51,680 bases of DNA, taken from contig CANFHO010000004.1 in assembly GCA_947447005.1 (NCBI GenBank), positions 1-51,680 on the forward strand. Direction: 5' to 3'. This document shows, piece by piece, positions 8,901 to 15,504 of this stretch; positions within the stretch are counted from its first letter, which is position 1; the number at the start of each line of letters is the position of its first letter. The notes under the pieces are model-generated. The model worked only from the letters and a program-made list of their open reading frames with translations, did not search any database and was not told where the DNA came from. The DNA comes from Chitinophagaceae bacterium. GTDB taxonomy: Bacteria; Bacteroidota; Bacteroidia; Chitinophagales; Chitinophagaceae. Both the position numbers and the translations under genes were made by a program.

Positions 8901-9033
8901 CATTCAAAAAATGAATGGTGAAAAGAGAGCAGGTGGCTTTATGGCACCAGCTACTCCAAGCTACACTACCATTTTAAATTGCGGCGAACATGATCATAGC
9001 CATGGTATCCTTACAATCGACCAATTTCAATAA
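5959..9033 (+). CDS. Secreted tandem-domain amidohydrolase
   Basis: A 1024-residue protein with a signal peptide ending near FSQP (residue 20). It contains two amidohydrolase-like domains. The first (about 30-430) has the family's overall pattern, including the TPAKTIGVSEMVGSLETGKVANF segment, but where the metal-binding HxH should follow PSFIDL it reads YADYG, so it has probably lost its metal site. The second (about 570-1000) keeps DEHSHI (about residue 629), later His residues in ITCHSY (about 801) and FTHILEG (about 828), and NSDDAEM (about 880), as in imidazolonepropionase-like enzymes. The substrate is unknown. The tail is His-rich (GEHDHSHG). It is followed after 23 bases by a second amidohydrolase-like gene, likely its partner. 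Confidence 0.87.
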   Translation: MRKICLAILLGCFQMTVFSQPTFPVNGVADERDVTYAFTHANIVKDPQTTIANASMLVMNGKIIAIGTTVNIPADAIIVDCTGKTIYPSFIDLYADYGITSAQPAGFGMGRGGGFGAAQLTSNQKGAFGWNQAIKADVNASALFNTDEAKAKALRESGFGAVLVHQRDGIARGTGTFVSLASVKENLAILKETASAHYSFSKGTSTQSYPSSMMGMIALLRQTYLDAKWYKNNADKEGVNLTLGAWNRAQALPQIFEANDKWNVLRADRIGDEFGVQYIIKTNGNEYQRVQEIAGTKATLIVPVNYPAAMDVEDPNDARFVSLSDMKHWELAPTNTAALDKAGISFCLTTADLRMPNIFLANVRKAIENGLSESKALEALTITPAKTIGVSEMVGSLETGKVANFIITTGNVFNEKTSILENWVQGNKYSIHAEKWVDIAGSYTLNIQSEKGNKSMQLSVKSAAAASIIGTDTIATKFSHDGKIVKISFSPDKRSRGGYRLSGLSNATGWNGYGEDAEGNKLTWTGTLQSVAAAIEVKADSTKRRGSGPLGKVTYPFTPFGWSDAPKQETVLFKNATVWTNEAEGKLENTDVLVKDGKIAQIGKGIPETGAVVIDATGKHLSPGIIDEHSHIAAASINEGGQSVTSEVRIADNLNPDDINIYRQLSGGVTSSHILHGSANTIGGQTQLIKLRWGASDDQLKFQGSDGFIKFALGENVKRASSSQGNTRFPDTRMGVEQVLTDAFTRAKDYEKAIAAASTVTTTNAKGKKTTTVADPYLTVRKDLELDALVEILNKKRFITCHSYVQSEINSAMKVGEKLGFRFNTFTHILEGYKVADKMKEHGANASTFSDWWNYKMEVLDAIPYNASIMTKVGLNVAINSDDAEMARRLNQEAAKSIKWGGLTEEESLKMVTLNPAKMLHVDNKVGSIKVGKDADLVLWSDSPVSIYAKSEKTMVDGIIYFDREKDAAMRKDQTRERNRLIQKMNGEKRAGGFMAPATPSYTTILNCGEHDHSHGILTIDQFQ

Positions 9034-9056
9034 TCGCTCAACAGAAAATATATTAC

Positions 9057-10364
9057 ATGAAAAAGATATTATTCAACTTACTCGCTTGCACCTTGATTAG
9101 TCAGGTGCTCGTGGCACAAGACGATGTGTATCCTGCAAAAAAACAGGATGCCCCTATTGTAATTGTGAACGGAACAGTTCACGTGGGTAACGGACAAGTA
9201 CTTTCAAATACTTCAGTGGAAATCAAAGATGGCAAGATCACCAATATCGGCACAGACATTGCAGTTCCAGCAGGTGCATTGAAAGTGGATGCCAAGGGTA
9301 AACATGTTTACCCCGGCCTTATCTTGTCAAATACGAATTTGGGTTTATTGGAAGTCCCAAGCGTTAGGGCTACCATTGATGAAACTGAAATAGGCGACTA
9401 TAATCCATCCATCAGATCCATTGTGGCATACAATACAGATTCTAGAGTGATCAATACACTTAAATCAACAGGTATAACATTTGCGAATATTGTTCCGCAA
9501 GGTGGTACTATTAGTGGTTCATCCTCTGTTGCGCAACTGGATGCCTGGAATTGGGAAGATGCTGCTTATGCAACAGACAATGCCATTCACATGAATATGC
9601 CTGCATTGTACATCAGACCAAATCCTTATGCAGGTATGATGGGACGTCAAATGCAACAAGAAGATCCTATCAAAAAGGGACTTCAAGAAATTGAAGAAAT
9701 CAAGAAATTCTTTCGCGAAGCAAAAGCATATGGTGTACAACAGCAGCATGAATCAACAAATCTGAAACTTCAGGCAGTTCAGGGATTGTTTACCAAAAAA
9801 CAAAAACTTTTCATTCACTGCGAAGTAGTTCGCGAAATCCTTGCAGCCATCGACTTCAAAAAAGAATTTGATTTCGATGTTGTATTGGTTGGTGCAAGCG
9901 AAAGCATACAAGTGGCAGAATTGTTGAAACAAAACAGCATTCCAGTGGTGTTAAATCAAATGCATGCACTCCCTACATTGGCTGATGATGGCGTAGATCA
10001 ACCTTACAGCCTTCCTGCACAATTGCAAAAAGCTGGTGTATTGTTCTGCATCAATGATGAAGACGGAATGCAACGTGGCAAAAATCTTCCTTTCCAGGCT
10101 GGTACCGCTGCAGCATACGGACTTACCAAAGAACAGGCTTTGTCATCTATTACATTAAACGCCGCCAAGATCCTTGGTATCGATGATAAAACAGGCTCTA
10201 TTGAAAAAGGTAAAGATGCAAACATTGTTATCAGCAATGGAGATATCCTTGACATGCGAAGCAATATCATCAACTTCGTGATGATCCAGGGCCGCATCGT
10301 AAACCTCACAGACAAGCACAAGCAATTGTATGAGAGGTACAAAGGGAAGTACGGTATAAACTAA
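9057..10364 (+). CDS. Secreted amidohydrolase-like protein, metal site apparently lost
   Basis: A 435-residue protein with a signal peptide ending near VLVAQ (residue 20). The fold signature is clear: an N-terminal beta-sandwich segment (VNGTVHVGNGQVLSNTSVEIKDGKI), GKHVYPGLI, and a C-terminal LNAAKILGIDDKTGSIEKGKDANIV. Where active enzymes have HxH after PGLI, this one has LSNTNLG, and the later metal-binding His and Asp positions are not evident either. It resembles the degenerate first half of the neighbouring 1024-residue protein. It may be a non-catalytic partner or binding subunit. It lies 23 bases downstream in the same direction, so the two are almost certainly one transcript. The TAA stop overlaps the start of a heptamer repeat arm. 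Confidence 0.83.
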   Translation: MKKILFNLLACTLISQVLVAQDDVYPAKKQDAPIVIVNGTVHVGNGQVLSNTSVEIKDGKITNIGTDIAVPAGALKVDAKGKHVYPGLILSNTNLGLLEVPSVRATIDETEIGDYNPSIRSIVAYNTDSRVINTLKSTGITFANIVPQGGTISGSSSVAQLDAWNWEDAAYATDNAIHMNMPALYIRPNPYAGMMGRQMQQEDPIKKGLQEIEEIKKFFREAKAYGVQQQHESTNLKLQAVQGLFTKKQKLFIHCEVVREILAAIDFKKEFDFDVVLVGASESIQVAELLKQNSIPVVLNQMHALPTLADDGVDQPYSLPAQLQKAGVLFCINDEDGMQRGKNLPFQAGTAAAYGLTKEQALSSITLNAAKILGIDDKTGSIEKGKDANIVISNGDILDMRSNIINFVMIQGRIVNLTDKHKQLYERYKGKYGIN

Positions 10365-10494
10365 AAGAGAAAAGAGAAAAGAGAAGAGAGAAAGGAGAAA
10401 AGAGAAGGGAGAAAAGAGAAAGGTGAAAAAAGTTACAGCATGAATTCAATTGGCTGTTTCTCTTTTCGTTTTTCTCTTTTCTCTTTTCTCTTAT
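10363..10494. repeat. Inverted repeat with heptamer (GAGAAAA/TCTCTTT) tandem arms
   Basis: The purine arm (about 10363-10431) is a run of roughly nine GAGAAAA-like units beginning in the stop codon of the amidohydrolase-like gene. The pyrimidine arm (about 10458-10494) consists of TCTCTTT-like units and ends two bases before the stop codon of purF. The apex has ACAGC and GCTGT able to pair, and the decamer TGGCTGTTTC (10451-10460) is identical to the one in the repeat at 133-255. The position between convergent genes suggests a shared bidirectional 3' end. Confidence 0.85.
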
Positions 10495-10495
10495 T

Positions 10496-12343
10496 TTAAT
10501 AGCCTCTCACATCCTTCCCTTCCATAAAATTAATGAAGGCTTTGTTGACGACCCTATTTCCTCCTGAGGTTGGATAATTTCCAGTGAAGTACCAATCGCC
10601 CGTATTCCCTGGACAAGCTTTATGCAAATCTTCGATGGTCTGGTAGATAACTTCTACTGGAATCTTTACATCTACAGGTGTGATGAGTTCAGCAATCTTT
10701 GCTGATATTTCAATCGGTGTAAAAGATGCATAGACTTGTTTCACAACATTTTCTGTATGCAGCTGATCGTTTGTTTGAAGTTCTTTGCAACGTGCATATA
10801 AGGTATCAAGTAAATCAAACTGACCTCTATCTTTTAACAAGGATAATGCGGCCTTGAACGCAATGAAATCTCCCAATTTGCTCATGTCGATTCCATAACA
10901 ATCAGGATATCGGATTTGAGGTGCAGATGATACAATGATTATTTTCTTGGGTTCCAAACGAGACAACATTCGCACAATACTTTCTTTCAATGTGGTGCCT
11001 CTTACAATGGAATCATCAATCATGATCAATGTGTCCATTCCAGATTGAACAGTACCATACGTAATATCGTACACGTGCTGAACCATTTCAGACCTGTTGG
11101 CATCTTCTGTTATGAAGGTGCGCATTTTCACATCCTTGATGGCTATCTTTTCAACGCGTATTTTTCTGTTGAGCATCTCAGACAATTTCTCTTCATCAAA
11201 GTCCTTGTCCCAAGCCATTACACGCTGTATCTTGATCTTATTCAGATAATCCTCCATTCCCTTCAAAAGTCCGTAGAATGCCACTTCCGCCGTATTGGGT
11301 ATGAAAGAGAATATTGCATGTTTCAGGTCATTATCAATTGCCTTCAGTACATTATCACTCAATCCATAACCCAACGCAATTCTTTCGCGGTATATTTTTT
11401 CATCACTTCCTCTGGAGAAGTAGATTCGTTCGAAGCTACATGCTTTGCGTTCTTTAGGCTCAAGCACTTGTTCGATGGTATAGGTACCATCTGCTTTTAC
11501 TATCAGGGCATTTCCTGGCATCAATTCCTTCACTTCATTTTCTCCTACGTTGAATGATGTACGTATGGCGGATCGTTCAGATGCAGCAACAATCACTTCA
11601 TCATTGATATAATAGTAAGAAGGACGAATGCCATGTGGATCACGGATCACAAAAGAATCGCCATTGCCGATCAATCCTGATACATGATAACCGCCATCAA
11701 AATGCTGGAATGATTTTTTAAGAACGGAGCTAACGGACATATTCCCTGGATTGGCTTCATCTTCTTTCACCATAAAATGATGAACCACTTCCATCATAGC
11801 GGCAAGATCACTTTGCTTTTGGAAATCACCCGGATCTATATCAATGAGTGAAAACAACTCCTCCGTATTCACGAGATTGAAGTTGCCCGCCAAAGCAAGA
11901 TTTCTTGCGGGAACAATATCTTTTTTTATGAAGGGGTGACAGAATTGAATATTATTCTTCCCTTGTGTTCCATACCGAAGATGTCCCAACAACAATTCGC
12001 CCATGAAATTGAGATGGCCTTTCATCAAACCAGGGTGTTTTCGAATTTCAGGTTGATACATTTCCAATTCTGAAATCTCTTTACCCACTTGGGAGAAAAT
12101 ATCCGCAATAGCCTGAGTAGCTGTGCTTCTCAATCTATGCATGAATGGATATCCAGGCTCTGCATTGAGTTTAACTGCGGCAATACCAGCTCCATCCTGG
12201 CCACGATTGTGCTGCTTCTCCATGAGGAGATACAGTTTGTTTAGGCCATACAATGCCGTACCTTTCTTTTGTTGGTAATAGGAAAATGGCTTCAATAGCC
12301 TGATGAATGCCAGTCCGCATTCGTGTTTGATTGCATCACTCAT
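10496..12343 (-). CDS. purF: Amidophosphoribosyltransferase, long Bacteroidetes form (PurF family)
   Basis: A 615-residue protein catalysing the first committed step of purine synthesis (PRPP plus glutamine to phosphoribosylamine). The N-terminal glutaminase (Ntn hydrolase, about 9-290) begins at HECGLAF, so the nucleophile would be Cys9 exposed by removal of a short propeptide; EKQHNRGQDGAG and GHLRYGT follow. The phosphoribosyltransferase half (about 310-560) has CSFERIYFSR, the PRPP loop MIDDSIVRGTT (about 436-446) and YPDCYGIDM. It is about 100 residues longer than classical PurF, with an extension after the PRT domain. This long form occurs in Bacteroidetes and may coexist with a shorter paralogue elsewhere in the genome. 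No purine genes are adjacent. Confidence 0.88.
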   Translation of the reverse strand: MSDAIKHECGLAFIRLLKPFSYYQQKKGTALYGLNKLYLLMEKQHNRGQDGAGIAAVKLNAEPGYPFMHRLRSTATQAIADIFSQVGKEISELEMYQPEIRKHPGLMKGHLNFMGELLLGHLRYGTQGKNNIQFCHPFIKKDIVPARNLALAGNFNLVNTEELFSLIDIDPGDFQKQSDLAAMMEVVHHFMVKEDEANPGNMSVSSVLKKSFQHFDGGYHVSGLIGNGDSFVIRDPHGIRPSYYYINDEVIVAASERSAIRTSFNVGENEVKELMPGNALIVKADGTYTIEQVLEPKERKACSFERIYFSRGSDEKIYRERIALGYGLSDNVLKAIDNDLKHAIFSFIPNTAEVAFYGLLKGMEDYLNKIKIQRVMAWDKDFDEEKLSEMLNRKIRVEKIAIKDVKMRTFITEDANRSEMVQHVYDITYGTVQSGMDTLIMIDDSIVRGTTLKESIVRMLSRLEPKKIIIVSSAPQIRYPDCYGIDMSKLGDFIAFKAALSLLKDRGQFDLLDTLYARCKELQTNDQLHTENVVKQVYASFTPIEISAKIAELITPVDVKIPVEVIYQTIEDLHKACPGNTGDWYFTGNYPTSGGNRVVNKAFINFMEGKDVRGY

Positions 12344-12454
12344 AAAAGGGTGTGAGAGGAACGAAATTACACCGATTTTACAAGAAAGGAAAATATATTG
12401 AATAAATGCATAACATATTCATAATGAACTACTTAGAAAGATGATTTTCAGCTC

Positions 12455-14008
12455 CTAATGTTGGATGTGATTATTTCGCAAAATTACAACCTGTGGAAAC
12501 TGCTCCACGCCCTTTACCATCAGTTTGGCAACTTCTGAAAAAGCATGAAAATATGAACCCAAAATAATATCGTCATCGCCATCTTTATCCATATCTGCCA
12601 CTTCCATTGTCAACCATTTACCTTGTTTGGCATCGTTCGTAACATGTGGCACAAAATGCATATTCCCTGTATTTTCGAGATATACAAATCCGTCTTCCGG
12701 TTTTTCAGGATTATCATGGAATGAAATAGCTGCAATGTCCATGTCGCCATCTTTATCAAAATCCCTGGCCATGGCCTTGCTTGCACCATATAATGGAAAG
12801 AATAAACGTTCAGTGAAATTGTTTTTGCCATCGTTCATGAATATCCTGACTCCATGAAATCTTTTATGAATATCTGATAGATCCCAATTGTCACCACTGC
12901 TCATCAAAATATCGGGAAATCCATCTCTATTAAAATCATCCAATTCCACATACGTTGAACCTTGTACAGGAGGAAATTGCAGTAGTATTTTTTCATTGAA
13001 TGTACCATCGCCTTTGTTTTCAAAAAGAGAAATGCTCTCTCTGGCCTGTGCAAATAATACAACGATATCTGGTTTGCCATCCTTGTTCATATCAGAAACC
13101 TCTGCTTTTCTGGCTCCTGCCTGCAATTTGATGATATGTTCTTTTTGGGGATCTCCATTATCAAACCAGGAAATTTTTCCAGTGAAGTTTCCAAATTGAC
13201 ATAGCAATAAATCTTTCATGCCATCTCCATTGACGTCAACATCAGACATTTGCACAGGCCTTCCCAAGTTACCAATACTGGTTGCTGATTGTTGTGGTGT
13301 CAAAACAGAATCCAAATAGGAAATTGTTCCAGTCTTTTCTTCTGATGGCAACAAAGATCCAATGCAAATCATTTTAGGAGCAGATTGCGAGCTGAAAAGC
13401 ATATCCACAGCAGGACTCACTGTTTGCCAATTGGCAAGAAGCTGAGGGGTTTGATCGATTACATAGACTTCATTTTGAGCATCCCCAATGTAAAGCAAGG
13501 AATGGATGGAATCGAATTTTACAAGTGTGGTTTGTGGTGTTTGATTTTCCCCAATGAATAAGGGCTCTCCATGGAACATGGTGAGATCACGTTTATATAC
13601 CTCCAAAGGCTTTGAAGGAATGGGCTTCTCTGGTGCCTGCTGGATATAATAATTTACAATTTTTTTCCAGTGATCGGATGAAATCAACTGACTTGAAGGG
13701 AAAACATTCAAATCCAAGAGGCGCTGATGTTCGTCTTCTTTCATACCAGCGAAAGGATTGTCCCCAGCTTTTCTGACACCCAGGCGCCAACCCATGTTGG
13801 GCAATACATTTGTTTTCCACGTTTCCTTATCAAGCAAAGATGGGTCTGGGAAGAGATGACAACTGCTGCAATATTGACGAGCCAATACTTCGCCCTCTGT
13901 AGGTTCACTTGCCTGATGCGCAGAACATATCAGTAAGATTGCCAGGGCAATAAAAGAAAGAGGAACGTATTGTATTGCTGACCTCACAGGGAAGATGTTC
14001 AACAACAC
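12455..14008 (-). CDS. Secreted FG-GAP/VCBS repeat protein with cytochrome c-type haem motif
   Basis: A 517-residue protein with an N-terminal hydrophobic export segment (about 15-31). A CxxCH motif, CSSCH at residues 47-51, followed by a Met-containing helical stretch (NVLPNMGWRLG), indicates a short cytochrome c-like domain. The rest is a propeller built from FG-GAP/VCBS repeats with calcium-binding D-x-D-x-D-G segments: DVNGDGMKD, DMNKDGKPD, DFNRDGFPD, DFDKDGDMD and DMDKDGDDD. No ATG is available near the start, so GTG at 14008 is taken; it lies eight bases after the stop of the SurA-like gene, implying co-transcription. Function is unknown; electron transfer at the cell envelope is an inference from the haem motif. 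Confidence 0.8.
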   Translation of the reverse strand: MLLNIFPVRSAIQYVPLSFIALAILLICSAHQASEPTEGEVLARQYCSSCHLFPDPSLLDKETWKTNVLPNMGWRLGVRKAGDNPFAGMKEDEHQRLLDLNVFPSSQLISSDHWKKIVNYYIQQAPEKPIPSKPLEVYKRDLTMFHGEPLFIGENQTPQTTLVKFDSIHSLLYIGDAQNEVYVIDQTPQLLANWQTVSPAVDMLFSSQSAPKMICIGSLLPSEEKTGTISYLDSVLTPQQSATSIGNLGRPVQMSDVDVNGDGMKDLLLCQFGNFTGKISWFDNGDPQKEHIIKLQAGARKAEVSDMNKDGKPDIVVLFAQARESISLFENKGDGTFNEKILLQFPPVQGSTYVELDDFNRDGFPDILMSSGDNWDLSDIHKRFHGVRIFMNDGKNNFTERLFFPLYGASKAMARDFDKDGDMDIAAISFHDNPEKPEDGFVYLENTGNMHFVPHVTNDAKQGKWLTMEVADMDKDGDDDIILGSYFHAFSEVAKLMVKGVEQFPQVVILRNNHIQH

Positions 14009-14016
14009 AATTAACC

Positions 14017-15378
14017 TTATTTGGTGACGTAATTGGGGAATTGTTTCTTGATATCATCACACAATTGGTAATCCTTGTCAACCAATACATAGTATGTTGG
14101 CAACTTGGAGACGAACCATTTGTCGATCGTACGGTCCTTTTTTTCGGCCAGGGCTCGTTGTGCGATCCTGTCGTAGTCATCTCTAATATTCTCTCTGTGT
14201 GGAGCTGTTTTCTTTTGAAGATATACCAATCGTACAGCTTGTTTCTCCTGCTCGTCTTTGTATACAAGTGGTTGAGAAAATTCACCAACTTTAAGTTTAT
14301 CAAGATCTGTTACAAGACTCTTGTCAAGTTCATCGATTGTTACAAAGTTTCCTCCTTGTCCGGAAATGATACCACCGGTAAATTTGCTATTTTGATCATC
14401 GCTATACTTGTCAACAGCCTCACCAAAAGACATCGTACCCGCAATCAATTTTGAACGTACACTATCAAGTTTTTGTTTTGCATCAGTAATGTCATCATCA
14501 AGTACTTCAGGGATTCTGAGAATGTGTCGAACCACGGCATCATCGCCATTCCTGCTTACCATTTGAATGATATGATAACCAAATTTGCTTTTGATAACTG
14601 GTGAAATCTGACCTTCTTTCAACCTGAATGCAGCATTTTTAAAATCAGGATCTGTTTGTTTGTCGGTTTTGCTGAATTCAAATCGTCCACCAATTTGTTT
14701 GCTCCCTGGATCTTCAGAGTATAAACGGGCAAGTGTTTCAAAAGATTTTTTTCCGGATTCAATTTGGCGCTTGTAATCGGCCAACTCATCCTGAACAAAT
14801 TTTTCCAACTCCCTGCCTGCTTTGGGATGCACTACGATTTGTCCTATGACCAATTCAGTTTCGTAGAAAGGGAGGCTATCTTTTGGAATCTTTTCAAAGT
14901 ATTCTCTTGCTTCGTTGGGTGTGATCTTCACATACTCAACAATTTTTTCACGCATATCTTTTGCAAGGCGACCTTCACGGATGGACTTTCTGAAATCTTC
15001 TTTCACCTGATACACTGTTCTGCCTGCAATTTGCTCAAAAGCCTCTTTACCGCCATATTGCATCACAAAATAACGAACACGTTGATCCAATTCTGCTTCA
15101 ACTTGTTCATCAGCCACAGGAAGAGAATCCTTTTCAGCTTGAAGAATAAGTGCTTTATCCTGCATCATTCTTCCCAAAATGATACACTCTGCATTTGGAG
15201 GCAATTCTGTACCCTGACGCTTCATGTCATCGATGTAGTTCACAATATCACTTCTCAACACAATCTTGTCACCAACAATCGCAATGATTTTGTCGGCTAA
15301 AACCCTTGCTGATTGGGCATTTGAAACCATCACAGCAAACAACAACGTAAATAAGGCAATTGCTTTTTTCATGCGCAT
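14017..15378 (-). CDS. SurA-like periplasmic peptidyl-prolyl isomerase/chaperone
   Basis: About 453 residues with a signal peptide ending near VSNAQS. The N-terminal SurA-type domain starts ADKIIAIVGDKIVLRSDI. Two parvulin (PpiC) domains follow at about 170-275 and 280-385: the first has the GGRFEFSKTDKQTDPDF and FGYHIIQM signatures, while the second (FTGGIISGQGG) is more divergent. SurA proteins escort unfolded beta-barrel proteins to the outer membrane, which suits a cell rich in SusC-like porins. The longest frame starts with TTG at 15390; ATG at 15378 is preferred and ATG at 15372 (MKKAIAL) is equally possible. The cytochrome/FG-GAP gene lies eight bases downstream. Confidence 0.88.
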   Translation of the reverse strand: MRMKKAIALFTLLFAVMVSNAQSARVLADKIIAIVGDKIVLRSDIVNYIDDMKRQGTELPPNAECIILGRMMQDKALILQAEKDSLPVADEQVEAELDQRVRYFVMQYGGKEAFEQIAGRTVYQVKEDFRKSIREGRLAKDMREKIVEYVKITPNEAREYFEKIPKDSLPFYETELVIGQIVVHPKAGRELEKFVQDELADYKRQIESGKKSFETLARLYSEDPGSKQIGGRFEFSKTDKQTDPDFKNAAFRLKEGQISPVIKSKFGYHIIQMVSRNGDDAVVRHILRIPEVLDDDITDAKQKLDSVRSKLIAGTMSFGEAVDKYSDDQNSKFTGGIISGQGGNFVTIDELDKSLVTDLDKLKVGEFSQPLVYKDEQEKQAVRLVYLQKKTAPHRENIRDDYDRIAQRALAEKKDRTIDKWFVSKLPTYYVLVDKDYQLCDDIKKQFPNYVTK

Positions 15379-15445
15379 TAATATCCCCAAATTTGGTTCA
15401 ATTTCAGTGTCTATGACGAACTGAAGACTTAAACTTTTCTTAAAT

Positions 15446-15502
15446 GTTGAAAGTTGAGTGTTGAGGGTTAAAAAAACAAACTTTCAACCCTCAACTCACA
15501 AC
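15446..15502. repeat. Inverted repeat with heptamer (GTTGAGx) arms
   Basis: The left arm (15446-15469) reads as 7-bp units GTTGAAA, GTTGAGT, GTTGAGG, GTT. The right arm (15479-15502) carries the complementary CAACCCT, CAACTCA, CAAC units. GTTGAGGGTT (15460-15469) pairs perfectly with AACCCTCAAC (15486-15495). The right arm ends two bases before the infB stop. It separates two genes pointing the same way (infB downstream end and surA-like upstream end) and may end the rimP-nusA-infB transcript. Confidence 0.8.
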
Positions 15503-15504
15503 GG

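Noticed and set aside
11045-11557. 170-codon open frame opposite purF
   Set aside because: Antisense shadow of a conserved enzyme gene; hydrophobic and Phe/Tyr-rich composition results from the complement of purF codons.
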